DNA of 64,000 nt from Phlebotomus papatasi. Its lineage: Eukaryota > Arthropoda > Insecta > Diptera > Psychodidae. Numbering within the stretch: the first letter of the stretch is position 1; every line of letters begins with the position of its first letter. The position numbers and the translations under genes were made by a program. The notes beneath the pieces were generated by a model. That model had not been told where the DNA came from. It ran no database searches and saw only the letters and a program-made list of their open reading frames with translations. Below, one piece after another: positions 1-14,500 of this stretch. The stretch covers positions 21,049,078 through 21,113,077 of the forward strand of contig NC_077224.1 in assembly GCF_024763615.1 (NCBI RefSeq), given 5' to 3'.

Positions 1-1030
1 AAATTTTTTTTCCTAGTTGAAACGCCGCCCTATTATTCATATATAATAGATTGAGCTTGTTTCTATGCGTCTTAACATAGAATTCACGCAAAACTTCTCT
101 GCATCTTAAGAATCATAATAATCTTGATAAGATTGCAAAATTATTTAAAAGAATTCAAAGATACGAAGATTATTTATGTTTGACAAAATTTTGGATTTTG
201 AGAAATTACTACGATTGCTTGCTCTTTTTACTGCTCGAACTCCACGAAAACAGCAAAATCTTTCTATGTAAATGTATGGGTAAAAATATATTTTTACCCC
301 ACAAAACTTCCACATTCTACCTCTTGGAGACTACTTTGAATTATTCTTAGAAACAGTTTTTCAAGGTCAAAGTGTGAAAAAGCTCTAATGAGCGTATTTC
401 TCATCCGAATGGTATCATGTTTGGGGTCATTAGAAAGGTCTTTGAATTTCCAATAAAACTGAACCGGTATCAATCGGTTATGAACCGGTTCATGACCGAT
501 AATTAATTTTTATTTAAAATTTAATTATATTTTAATCTTGAGGTGTATTTTGGCGTATGTCATGAGTAACTTATAAATCAGTTCAGATTGGTTGTGAACC
601 GATAATGAAGCGGTTACGAACCGATAAGTACTTTTTGTCCGAAAATTAATTTGTATTACTTTTTAATCTATTGTAGGAGATCTTTTGAGTGATTTATGAA
701 TCGGTTTAAGGTTGAGAACGGAAAAAAGTAAATGATGCCAAAGTACTTTTAGTCACGAATTCGAGCATTTTGCTTGTCACCCCTTTTTATTACAAATTGG
801 AGAAAGTGATTTGGCACCTAATTTGAAACCCGTGTAAGGCTAAAGGTTCAACGATACTCATTTAAGAAGAAAATTTCAATTTTTTTAGAAAAAATATCAA
901 GTTACTTTAATGAAGCATTTTTGCTGGGTATTGGCTACTAGAGCTTAGGCTTATACGGCAAAGGGCGCTAAATTTGAAATATTTAATCTAATTTTTAATG
1001 CGTTCTTATGCAATTATTTATTAATCAAGT
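1..1030. other. Left-edge non-coding DNA with dispersed repeat fragments
   Basis: No coding frame. Near 225-245 there is a fragment of the ACTGCTCGAACTC repeat seen elsewhere. From 460 to 615, repeated GAACCGGT/ACCGGTTC half-palindromes resemble those at 58970-59010 and 45180-45210. Confidence 0.4.
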
Positions 1031-1735
1031 CACTCAGAAAAATACTCAAGTAAAACTTCTCGAATCGATGTTGAATTAACTCTTTTTCGTTGTGATTTTC
1101 GATTAACTATATTTTAGAGTTGATTTTACTTCTATTTAGATGTAATATTCGGAAGAGTTGTTTTAAGTTTTTTTTCCTAAAATTTACATGACAAAAGAGT
1201 GTAAATAACTCTTTTTAAGACTGAAAATAACTCGTTTTAAGAATTAAAATAACTCGTTTCAAGACCTAAAAAATCTTAGTTAGAGTTAAAATAACTCTTT
1301 CAAATCCCAAAATGAATATGTTTTGCAATTTTATGTTTTTTTTTTATTTTACCATTTACTTTATTAGTACTTTCTTGACCTCAAGTTCCCTATGTTCCGA
1401 GCGAAATATCACGTATTATGCACGCACATGTCTTCATGAAACACTGTTAGGCATATTTCTAGTTGATGTTCCATATGAACTTTGTCACACGAAAGTCTTC
1501 TTGACCGAAGTATATTCTTAAAACAAAAACACTCAAGCATATACTTCAGTCGAGATGAAATTTTACATCGAAAAAGAGTAATAATTACATCGATATCTGA
1601 CGAATTATTTCGCACGAAGAGTTGTTTCAACTCTATTTACTAATATTTACAACGAAAAAGAGTAACAATTACATCGATGAGAGTTAATTCAACTCTGCCA
1701 TAGAGTTGTTTTAACTTTTTAGGTTTTTCTTAGTG
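1031..1735. mobile_element. MITE-like element with CACTNAGAAAAA ends
   Basis: The left end CACTCAGAAAAA is mirrored by TTTTTCTTAGTG at 1724-1735. The interior repeats AACTC(T/G)TTTT and its complement many times. The ends resemble those of the CACTGAGA family at 3270, 18662, 42382 and 49135. Confidence 0.45.
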
Positions 1736-2162
1736 GTATTTTTTTGGCTTAATTTGTAAATATTGTGACTGATTTTTCTTCAAGTCTTATTTTCCAAAGG
1801 GTCAAGTCAAACTTATCAAATAGTTTTTTTTCCATATGAAATTGTTATAATTGCCGTTTAGACTTAATTTATTTGTATAATTTCTTGCGGATTGGTGCTG
1901 GTTTTAAGAAAAGGTCATTTGAACTTATGGTATTCTACAACATAAACAATTTTCACCAACATAATCATTCCGAGAGGAAAATGAGCATGATAGAGAGACC
2001 AAGAGAACATCGCAAAATTGTCAGAGAATGTGAATGGGAAAGAAAATGCCAAGGTTTGGACGTTGAGGTGACCAAATGGCACACAAATTGATTCCAAATA
2101 CGACAAAAATTTCCATATCTGAGAGATGAAAATACTAGAGACTTCCTACAGTACAAATTAAC
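1736..2162. other. Non-coding AT-rich DNA left of the MARVEL gene
   Basis: Only short frames that resemble nothing recognised. No repeat boundary was identified. Confidence 0.3.
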
Positions 2163-2168
2163 TTTATT
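2163..2168 (-). terminator. Candidate poly(A) signal of the MARVEL gene
   Basis: AATAAA on the minus strand about 405 bases after the stop codon. It is the first canonical hexamer downstream, implying a 3'UTR of roughly 2574 to 2145. Such hexamers are common by chance in DNA this AT-rich. Confidence 0.35.
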
Positions 2169-2573
2169 ACAATCGTTTTTTCATTCTTCTCGTTGTTTTA
2201 AAAAATAAAATACAATTATTTCTTAAATTTGTGATGAGAGACTGTTAGATTTCTTTATAAGGAAAAGTAAAATACATGAATATCTAATGATGAATGTCTC
2301 TCTAAACAAAAATGAACAATATTAATCCACTGAGGATTTCATTTTTCTTTTAAAAATCTTTTTCACAATAGAAAGGAATACATAACAAAAAAATGAATAA
2401 TATAAAGATAGTAACAAAGGATAAAAGTACATTTATAAGTTAATTTAGTTATGTAAAAAAAATTACACAAAAAAAATTGCGTGGTGTTTTTTGGCACTAA
2501 ACATTATCCTCTGGCGAGAGGGTGAAAATTACTTCCTTTTTTTTTTGTATATAAAAAATTTTGTAAAGAAAAA

Positions 2574-5500
2574 TTAGCCGGATCTATGATCGACATAGAG
2601 GAAGTATGTGCCTGCTACATAGGCCAAAAAGTTGAATATTCCAAAGACACCACCGGCAATATTGGCTCCTGTTCCGGCCCACGTTGATCCTCCCCAAGCA
2701 ATGAATTGCACAATGAATCCGAGGAAGTAGAGCAATGCGGCCAGTGCTGTATTTACCAGTTCCTGGAATATTGTTTTTTTTTAAATATTACGTTAGAAAA
2801 TTGATGGAAAAGTTAGATTAAAAAAATAGGGTTTGGTTGAAAGGACTCACTGTTAGTGGCCAATTGATGGGCAGATTGAGGACTTCTCGTATGCCCAGCA
2901 AGTACACGAAGCACCACAAGAGTGTGGCAATGAAAGTGATGACAACGACAAAGAGGAAGAAATGTGTACCTCCTCGAAGCGCAGGTGAAGTGAGAGCCAT
3001 GCAAATAACACCAAATATCTAGAAAGAAATATGAGAAAAAAATCCTCGTGTGAATGATTGAATCATCAAACTGAAAGTTGATTTGAACTTGAATCGCGTC
3101 AAGAGAGGGTTCAATGTTTCATGAAATTTCAGGGGCAAAGAAAATATAAAATCAGTTTTTTTTTTTTTTTTTTAATTATTTTTATAAATACAATTGTGCT
3201 GATAAACTCTGAAAAGAGAATAAAACACATAAAACGAAGTTTACAATTCCTTTTTGCAGATAAAACATCCACTGAGAAAAAACCGAGGTGCGATTAACTT
3301 TTTTTCCTCATAACTTTAACGCTTTTTAGGTGTAAAAATATGTCAACATTTTTTAATGTTAATTTTACACCTTTTTAAGGGTAAAATTAACATGAAAAGG
3401 GTAATTTTAACTCCTAATACACATAAAAAGCATAATATTTACACCGATTTCGGATCAAAACTGCAGGGTAAAATAAACATTTCCGGAATGTCATTTTAAC
3501 TTTTTCGGATTTCTCTCAGTATCAGTAGGAGAAATTGTAAAAAGGTATTAGCAGGGGAATTCTGCAACGATATGACAATGTCATATGACAAATGTATTGA
3601 CAGTGAACATCAAATTGCAATTGCAAGAAGCTCTGTGAAGTTTACTATAATTAGTATGAACTATGAACCCCATTTTCGAATAGTTTATCGAATTGTTTTT
3701 CTGTGAATTTATCACATAAAAATTCTAAATTTGTCATGACAATATCATACGGTTACAGAATTCCTCTACAGATGTTAGTAACTTCATGGATTAATGAATT
3801 TCTTAAGTAAAATTTCGTGAAATCAATATTAACCCTTTTAAAGACAAATGGGACACCGGTGTCCTAAAAATAAAAACTAATTTTTCGCACAATTTAGTGG
3901 ACAAAATATCTTTCTATAGTCAAGAAATTGTTTTCGGTTTTAGGACACCGGTGTCCCATTCCTTAAGGGGTTAACCTTGATAAATATAATAAAAGTCATA
4001 ATTCAAGGTCAATGTTTTTCCAAGACAAATTACCGATTTTGAAAAAGCTTTAAAATGGACCGAAAACAAAAAAAACATCGGTATCTAAATGATTTTCAAA
4101 AAACAAAAGAATTAAAAAACTGTATTAATTTGGGTTTTACAATTTAATTGTTAATGAGAGAGGTTATAGTCTAGTGAGTCAAGTCATGGGAAATTTTGTT
4201 GAGGTACCTTTTGTATAATATTACAATACGATTAATAATTACAATTTTTAAGGCTCAAAATGATCTTTCCAAAACACTCAATATGTTTAATATGAATCAG
4301 TTAAGAATTGTTGATTTGGTAATTGGTATAATCGCAGGATTTTGGGTGTCCTTTTTGCCTCTCTTCATATTAGGATTTTTCGGTTCTAAAAAGTATTCTC
4401 AGGGACGACTAAAACTTAACAAGAGTCACTTTTTAGTTTAATTTAGCGAAAAATTTAAGATTTGGTGTCAATTGAACTTATTTGAAAAATAAATAAATTT
4501 TATATTTTGATTGGTAAAAGCCTGTTAATTTTTTAATTGTACCTAGGTATTCAATTGTTTTTCGTTTTACTATTTTTGACAAGTAAAATAAACCTTTCAA
4601 AGTATCTTTTTATTTAGAAATTTAAAATTCATCATCATCATAATTTTGAACCGCTTATTTCTATTGGGGTCGTGAGTCTCAGAAATTTAAAATTACTTAT
4701 GTAATTCTTTATGGCTCCATCACACCTTTTTGATCAGGAAAATTTCATGAGATCGAAATTCGAATCCGTTTCTTTCTGACCTGGTTTGCATAATGTCTAT
4801 CTCATTCTCTCGCACTCTTCTTGTTTTCAACATCACTTCAAATTAAATTTAGCTTAATCGAATTTGGAGTGCAAAAGAATGAGATAGAAACATGCTATAC
4901 TTGTGAGAAAGAGATGTGAATTTTGAATTCAAGTTTTCCTGATCTAAAAAGTGTCCCGGAGCCATTAGAACTCAAATTTAAATTGAATTTGACAATGCAA
5001 TGAGTAAAATTACATTTGGTCAGCAAAATAATCAAATTTGATTAGTAGTGGAGGCTGGGGAGAAAAGTCACAAATCGAAAAATTCAAAATTCAATATCTT
5101 CCAAGGTAAAAAAGATAGCGGCTCAAATTTTTTTCTATAGATAGCCTCCATAGACCTTCTTCAATGTCGTAAGTTTCTTAGAATTCGAACAAGGAATTTA
5201 GCAAATAAAAAATATCGAAATTTTTAGCCCTATTTTTTAAATATTTTCCTTGCAGAAAATAACAATTATTACCTACTTATTTTCCAAAATTGATGCACTG
5301 GTGAATATTTTCTAAATAATTTTGATTTTTTGAATACGAATCCGCTATCTGTTTTAGAATTTCACAAAAGTTCTTTTCTCCAGAAATCTTTTTATTAAAA
5401 ATGGCCACTTGGGGTAAAAAGTAACAAAAGGTATAGAGCAAAAGGTAACAAAAAAGCGAAGCAATTTCTGATGTCTCACGGCGAAAAGAAACGTCATTAT

Positions 5501-8500
5501 CATGTCTCGCCACTTTTAGTTTGTATTGGGCAAACGATTTGCAGTCTTTTGTGTGTTTTTTTCTAAAATAGCTTGAAAAGCGCTTCTCTCGTTTTCTCAC
5601 TTTTCTCGCAGAGAAAACGGTGTTTTACAAAGGTGTAAATGAATAAATTTTCTATGAAAATATGTCCTCTAGGTATTTTTCAAATTTACAGAAGCCTGTA
5701 ATGAAGCGAATCAAAATATGAAAATACCCAATGTCTGGTACTATTTGCCCCAGCATTTTTGAGAATAGTCACAAAATTACCTTTTAGAAATTGGCTCGAT
5801 AAATGTATTTCCTTACAAAATAGAGGAAAATGACTTATACAAAGTTGTAGAGCGGTAAATTTCCTATAAAACTGCGCTAATTAAAAATTTTGGAGGTGCT
5901 CGAGTAGCTTGTAAAAAAATAAAATATCAATTTTGTGACTTTTTGCCCCAGTCTCCCCTATTCAATATTTATTTATTGGAATGTTGTAGCATCCTTCTAA
6001 ACAAATTCACCCTATTAATTTTATTAGAATTTGTGCTTAAAGATCCACCAATAAAAAATAGGCCACACCTCCTACAATTACAAGGTTTATCAAAATTATG
6101 TGTAATATTAAAGCATCACTCCTTGAGATATTGCTCAATGTAAACACTGTTTTTTTTTGAGAATTTTCTCTGAGTGTAAGTTTATTGTGGTAGTTTTGAT
6201 GGTTTCAATTTTACTTTTAAATGCTTTAACTCGAATTACATGTTTTCTCATTCAGGTTTATTGTAATTTAGAGTATTTTACCCAAAAAAATGCGTGGAAG
6301 TGTTTTTAGTGGAAAAATTCTTCACATATTGTCCGATTACTTCACATTCTTATCTTAAGAATTGTGATTAATACATGGAGAGTCACAAGGTGGCCTTCGA
6401 CAGAATATACACGACAATTCTATCAAACACCTACAGGTTTTTTTTAGCAATTATAATTTTTTATGTTAAATTACCATAAATTCACAAATATTTTTCATCC
6501 ATTTTTTCCATCTATTATTATTAATTTTCCTCACAATTTTCACACACAATACTTCATCTTGCTCGGACTTGAATGCTATGTGCTGTAGAGTCATCTTTTT
6601 GCGATGTTGAAACACTTGTAGAGTCGAGAATTAATGGCAATTAGAGGTGGACGCAAAAGACTTTTGAGAGTTATGGAGAAAAAAAAAGATCAATTGAAAC
6701 TTCTAAAATGAGCATCATGTTTCTTGAAAGAGAAATCATCCTATTTTAATCCACTCTGCGTCTTATCTTCTATTTTCATATATTTCAAAAAATCTGCATA
6801 TATATTGCGAAGAAAGTGAAAAGGTGCGACCTTGTGCATGTATTTTAATTGGATGATAGATGTGCAATTTCAGGTGCAATTTAATCCAGTGAGAAAATGC
6901 CGTATCAAACGTGTTTTTTTTTCCTCGGATAATTTCAATGAAAGAAAAAGAAGGAAAAAAGTGAATATCTCGGGGAATTTTCTTCTTTCACTTTATGGAA
7001 GATTTTTGTGTGTCTGTGAGTCAAGTTTTAACTCATTTCTCTTTCACGAAACTTGTTCAGACTTTTGCGAAAGTTGCGTTGCAGAAAGATCTTTTTTTTT
7101 GTCGTCGTCTTCTCAAAGTGTCTTGCCTTTCTCGATCTATTTAATTTCTGAGCTGTAAAAGAGCATCAAAAATTTAATTTTTGGAAAAGAAAAGAATTCA
7201 ACAATTAAAAAAATGAACCGTTTATGTGGTCTTCTTATGTTGATTAAATGCTTTTAGTTTCTCTTCTATTTCTTTTTTTTTCTCGGCCAAAATTTGTAAC
7301 AAAGCGGAAATTTATAAATAAATTTTCCAAACAAGAATAGTTTTTATGCCTCGTAAAATTTTCATCACAGAGATTCGATGAATATTTTCTACTGAATACA
7401 TCCAAGATATATTGTCTTGAAATTATCTATGTGGGTTATTTTTACATTTTTTTTCTTGAAAATTAAACCACAAAAATTTCTCAACTGTAAGCCTATTTTT
7501 CCAACAGTTTTTTCTCACTCTTAAATTTTTGTTTCTTGCAGGTGAGTCTCGGGGGTTTTTGTCCTGTGATTTTTTGAATGTGATTCAAAAACTGCTTGGC
7601 AATTATCAAGAAAGAAAAAAAAAACTTATCGGTGTGGCGCACGAAAAAGAATCGCCGACTTATCACTGATAAGGTGACAAAGTACAAGCAATACAGGTAA
7701 AAGATTGAAAAATGTTTATTCACACGCACTATACATTAAAATATTATATATCTAGCTATTTATTCTTTAAAAAAAGAAAGATAAAAGTAGAAGAAAAACG
7801 TGTGGATTTCGTAATTGATTTCATGTGACTTCGTATATGAAAATTTTACTATTCTCCCGTGAAATTTGATTAACATACTTTTCTCTATCTCACTGGTGCC
7901 AAAAATAAAACCCTCCAGTCACATTTGATACTAAAATCTTATCACAGATCAAGTTGAATGATTTCTCAGGATTTCTTTGTCATATATTTGGAATATAAAA
8001 TGCTAAATTTGTGAGACAAAAATCACTGAACTCTTGAGAGGTTTTTGTTTTTACAAAATAAGAAAACCAAGATACAAGGTTACATTCTGTACTGCTCTTT
8101 TAAAAAAAAAGTCAATTATATACACAGAAAAACATTTTGTAAAATAGTTTGTAAATGTTTGTGAATTACTGAGGACTTATTGAATACTCGTAAATCGTAT
8201 AACCTACTAAAAAGTTCGTAAAAGTTTGTACTTTTGTCACAGACATTCTTCGTAACACGATCACTTGACGAGAATTTTTTGTACTTTTACAAACATTTTT
8301 GTTTGTCTAACAAAAGTTTACAAACAAATGACAAAATTTTACGAACATTTACGGACAAATGTTTGTAAAAAAAATATGCGCGTCAAGTGATCGTATTGCG
8401 AGAAATGATCGTGAAAAATGTACGTGTACAAACCCTTTCGAACTTTTCGAAAACTATACAATGCTTTTTCTCACTTTTTCTTTAAATTGTAATATGTTGT

Positions 8501-11500
8501 AGCTGAGGTCGAGACCTTTACAACTATGGATCGCACGTCTTCCTCGATATTCCCTGACCCGAGATTTAATCAAAAATGTTTTGACCTGACCTGACTGTAT
8601 TTTCGGTGTTTATGACACGATTTCGATTTAGGGTAGAGTCAGCCATTTTGGCAACGTAAGCACTTTTGGTCACCTAAAGTAAAATCACATTGTAAGGCAA
8701 TTATGAGTTCATTTAGAACAGGAAAATGGGTGTTATTTTATGACCTCTAATCTAACGAATCAGAAAACCATATTTGATTTTGTATCGACTTTATTAATTC
8801 TAAGTTATTGAAAGAAATTCTCGACAAGGTAAACAATCACTAAAAAAACATGAGATTCTTAAGAAACTTGTTAAAGTTAAGAGAAATTGTATTGCATTAT
8901 TTCATATTTTTGATGAAAATATTTGATGTTATTCAATGAAAGTCCATTTCTTAATTAACTAAATTTTATTGTGATATCATCCTTAATAAGATTTTCTAAC
9001 AAATTAAATGAAAATCGTATGTGGCTAAAAGTGCTTACTTTTTGAGGCTATGTAAGTACTTTTGGCCATTAATTTTTTTTTTAATGAATATGTTAATATT
9101 CATGCTTATGTTAATAAATAAAGCTAATAAATAACCAAAGCTAAGACGGCGGTGGCAGCTAACACACAAACATTGAAATTTGTCAAAATTTTGCTGCTTT
9201 CAAGCTCAAAATGCACAAAAGCAGTATTTGAAATTAATAAAAAATAAAAAATATATAAAATTGAGAAAAAAAAGAATGAGTGAAATATAGTTATAGTCAT
9301 CTCACTTACTCTCATAGGCTCTTTTGAAAACATGTTGACAAAACAAAAATTATTGTGCGTTGCCCATAATACCCAACGCACAATAACTTTCGTTTAGTAA
9401 ATATGTTTTTGGCATTTCAATGAGAGTTAATAAGATCTAGATCTAGTCATCTCGTTCATTCTCATGGGAAATTGTGAAAACATGTTTACAAACAAAAGTT
9501 ATTGTGCGCTTGTCATAAAAGTTTTAGAAAGGAGAAAAAAATGCAAGGAACACTAGTTTTTCTCATATTGTCACAGAGATGAAGGAAAATGAAAACCAAA
9601 AATAATTTTTATTGGCTAGTTAAAAATGGGACATTGAATTGCATTATGCCCGAGGCACAATAACTTTTGTTTGTAAACATGTTTTTAAAATTTCCTATGA
9701 GGGAAAACGAGATAACTAGATTTCTGTTTCATTCACTCTCATTGAAATGTCAAAAACATGTTTACAAAACAAAATTTATTGTGCGTTGGGCATTATATAT
9801 TACATTAATAATAATAATAATAATAATAATTTATTGATTGATGCCCAGGTTACATAATATAACAAACAGGACTATACAAACTACCCCACCTTTCCCGATA
9901 AAAAAGATTTAGACTTGTCTTATCAGTGAAACGGTTTAATGATTATTATTCATTTATTTTTTTAAATTTTATTTATTTATATCTTTTCATAAACTGTCTT
10001 CAAGACATTAATCTTTTGAAATTCGAAAACAGTTAAAGAGAAGACTTACAGAACAAGAGGTACAAGATCTTAATTCTTGACCATAGCGTTTACCCTAATC
10101 GTCATTTAATTAATGTAAGAGTCCTAAATTTGAATTCTATAATTCTTTTGATTTAACTTGCCCCTATAACTGTAAAAGCAGTAAATCTAATATGTAGAAA
10201 TTTTCGAATCTATAGAATCTATCCTGTATTTATTTTAAAGCTGATTAGGGGAAAGTAGGGCAATGAAATGGTGTAAGGTGTACCTTTAAAATAGGACTTT
10301 ATTTTCCTATTTTTAGATGGAACAGAACTTTACCATGATCTAACTTATCTCAATAACCAAATTATGAAGATAAATTTAGATACAATAAGGCTCAGTTTTA
10401 TAAAAAAAATTGGAGATAAAAGTTCTATTTTAAAGGTATCCCATTTCCCCGAAGTAAAATATTCTTTAAGTAAAACGATGTTTATGAACTTCCGAGATTT
10501 TTACATGAAGTAATGGAAGTAATGCTCAATACAAACTATTTTAGAATATTTATAAAGCACCTAGTTTTTTTTACATAATTGTTTATAAACTTCTGCGCTA
10601 AAAAAATAATTTGTTGAATTCAACATTTATAAAATAATTTTTCATCGATAAATAATATTTTTAGTTAGTCTAGTTTTACACTCCGAAACAGTTTTAAGTA
10701 TTGAATTATTAAAAGATTATGCAAAATTGTTCTTGTTTTTCCCGCCAAAAAGTCTGAAAATCAGCGAAGCATAACCGGTATTGTACATGGATATGTAAAA
10801 TTTAAATGATTTTCAATATGAGAAAAATATCACTTTCTTTTAATAGATAATAAATGACCTAATGATTAAGAAAAGGTTATACCATTTGCTGGCTATTTTC
10901 TAACATCACGATGACCATTATTTTAGCATTATTAAATATTTAGAAGGGAGAAAAGAGAGAAGAGAATATGGGGAATAGACTCCAAATGTTTTCGTATTAT
11001 AAATGAATCAGCAAGACATTTTTTTCTAATTTCTGTGTAACTTTGAAGATGTACAAACAATTGCCATAGTTCTTCAGTTACAAATTTATCTAAAAATAAA
11101 AGAAAAATCAGAAGAAAAAAAATGCATAAATTATTTTATCAACAAACTTTTTTTTGTTGATAAAATTGGCACATTCTTGCCTGGCGGATATGAATATTTT
11201 AGTGAGTGTGGGAAAATTATGCAGTAAAGTTGTTTGGTTTTTCACACACAAAACCATTCCCACGATTCTTAAACGTACACAGATGGAGGTGTCTGGATGC
11301 TAAATTTGAGATTTTCATCATGCAACTTCTGCAAACTGCACTTCTCTGTAGCATCAACAAAAAAAAAACTTTCGCGTGCCATCAAATTTCTCATCATATT
11401 TCAGTTCCCTTTTTATGCTTTTTATTTCTATCTTTTTTTCCTGAGATTTATATTTTGATAGCAGTAGAAGTCACATATCTTATCGCTCTTTTTTTTTGGG

Positions 11501-14500
11501 GTAAAATATTTCTCTTCTATCGACAGAAAAAATTGTGTGTGGGCATTCTGAAGACCTGTGCTAGAGGAAAAATGCCCAAATAAAAAATTGGAAGAGATAT
11601 CGATATCTCTAACTTTCGATTTGTTTGTGTCTCTCACCATGTACAATTAGGGAAATTTCAACTTGAAGTCGTCTGAAATCACGTCTAGTTTTTCGTAGGT
11701 GATGAGGTGTATTGGGTCTCAAAGAGGTGTGATTTTTACTAGTCAAATATCACCAGTCTTAGGAATTAGATCATTCGTAGAATTTTGTAGTGAATATGAC
11801 GCAGAAATGTTAATTTAACTGAGTAATTTTCTTTATGTATTAGTAACTTATTTATTTTGTCTAGAATAGGGGAACTCGGGGCCAATTGTCATAAAAAGGA
11901 TAAGGGGAGGTGGGATTATTTTAAGGATAAGCTTTAAGAATTTATTCGGAATCCCCTTGAAAATTGTTTGATACAACAATATCCTCCCCAAGACTTTAAA
12001 ATAACTCTCGATACTAGCTGAGTTGGTGATCCTTTGATAAAGGACATTTTTTATATTTTTAAATGGATCTAAGCAATTTTTTAATTTAGCTTCACAATTG
12101 GTTTCTAAAGCTATCACGGTAAAGTCGAATTTCATTTAAAAATAGGAGGAAAGAGCCCTTTTTAAAAGGTGCACCAACTCAAAAAGGTGTCCCGCTTCCC
12201 CATAATTCACTAAATTTATTCTATTTTTGGGCACAAATGATATCAAAAATAAAAATAACGTGTAAATAAATATATTAGGAATATTTTGGATCAAAAGATA
12301 TTTGTTTGACTACAAGAAAAATAAAATTAATGAACAATTTTAACATGTTAATTTGCTCAATTCAAATTCATGTCTTTAGAGGTAGTCAAGGCGATATTTC
12401 GTTTCGTTTTTGGACATCTACGTTTGAAAACCATTTCGATATCGAATTTTCGAAGATCAAAGTTTAACCTTTTTGAAGGGTCCTATTTCTCAACTGACTT
12501 GTTTAAATTTGGATTGTTGTGAAAGATTTTGAAATTTCCAATCCTCCTGTATCGGACTTAATCGGTCATAAAACGGAATAGTACCCGTAATTGATTTACC
12601 TATATCTCGAATTTACTTATTTATTTGTTCGAAAGCTTGTTACTCACGCTAAAAAATATTCTAAAGCCTATTTTTCTTATTTTTTGAATTATTGAATAAC
12701 AAATTTTATGCTATAGATATTATCATACTTTAACATGTTTTGCGGCTAAAGTATCACCTTTTATCACTAAAAGTAATGAAATTATGAATAATAATGAATA
12801 ATAATACCAAAATGAAGTGCTTATCTTTTTCTATTCTCAACTCAAAATAAAATTTTAAAAATTGCAAAGTGAAAAAGAAATGATCAAACAAGCTAGCCAT
12901 TGAAATGTCCTTAAAAATACAGCTAGTTTAACCTTACTTCTAGAATAACGCATAATCTTTAGCATATAAACTAAATTTTTTCTTCGTTTCAACATTCGGC
13001 TATAAATGAGATTTGTGAAGGCTATTTTTTAATCGTAAAAATATTGAGTTTCAGTGTTTTTTTTATCTTGAATGGTGTCAAATTTTTTTTAAATTTTCGA
13101 TATGTCACATTTTGCCCCAAGCTCCTCTAGTGTAGTCCAAAATAGACACAGGCATAGGCTTAGAGATCATCTTGAAAAATGAGGATTGGTGTCAAAACTC
13201 TCTGGGATCAGCTCCAAATTTGTGGATTTAAGCTGAGCTTCGGAAATCGAATACTGGCTTCAGACGTAAGACTTAGCTATATGGCTTAACTGCTCTAATT
13301 TTCTATCAATCACGATTTTTTGGAAAAATTTAACTTAGGATAGGATTATTAAAGATAAGTGACCTATTAGGCTCTCAAAAGGCTATAAAATTGCTCGCTA
13401 TTCAGAATTTTAAGACTTTCGGAAACTGGGCTAAACCTCTCGGAGTGCTTCTCGCCGTATGAGAAGAGCATTAATATTGCACATAAGAAGTTTTTCAGAA
13501 ATCAAAGAGAGAATATTTATATTAGAAATTTACGCAAAAAACGCTAATCCTTGCTCCTAAATCCTCAGTGTATGATATTTTGGGCTTGTCTTTTTCTGCC
13601 AAATTTTTCAATCTGAGTATTCTCGAGGATCAGCCTGAGCCTATTTGCATTTTCGACATTGGGGCCGAAATAGACTCAGGCTTATCTTCGAGAATATTTA
13701 GTATGTAAAATTTCGCACTAAATATTTTTCTTGAACTGTAGTACACTTATAGCTTATGCCGAAAATAGACGCAGGCTGATCGTGGAGACAGCTCTAAAAA
13801 TGTGGCGGTAAAGGATAAGCCCAAACTATCATATACTGGGGATTTAGGATCAAGAATTAGTGTTTACAGCGTAAATTTCTATTAAATCTCCACACTTTGA
13901 TTGCTGAAAGACTTCTTAAGTGCATTATCAATGTAATTTTCGTACAGAAAGGAGCACTCTGACATTCCCATTACTTCAATCTTAATGCATTTTAAGATTT
14001 TGCGACATTGCGTACCATTTTTTAACATTTCGAAAAGCACCCAAACGTACCTAAAGTCAAGCTTTTTATTTTCAGTACTGGCACTGATGTCGCCTAATTC
14101 CCGTTATTTCACTAGACCTCGTGAATTTAGTTTAGATTTGGAAGATCAGAAAATACTCCAAATTTTGGGCTGATCCGTGAGTGTATCGACATCAATCCTC
14201 ATTTTTCAGGCTGATCCCTAAGTCGATCCCTGTGTCTATTTTGGGCTTTAGGATCATCGATTAGACATCATTTGCAATAATTCTTTTACCTAATAGGGGA
14301 AAGTGCCCTTGCTTTGCACGATCCCAAGCTTCATAATGACTAAATTTTTCCTATGTTTTACAAGTGTCCTGTTTTTATAATAAATTGCAGAATCACATTT
14401 ATTAAGAAACATAGGAGAAATTTAGTCATTATAATGCTTTTAACCGTGCAAAGTATGGGCAATATCCCCTATTTTAGCGTCATAAGCTAGAGTCTACTTA

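Noticed and set aside
5277..5600. Independent host gene of 107 aa
   Set aside because: It lies wholly inside a repeated TA/GGGG element and recurs at 62411-62704; any coding origin would be transposon-derived.
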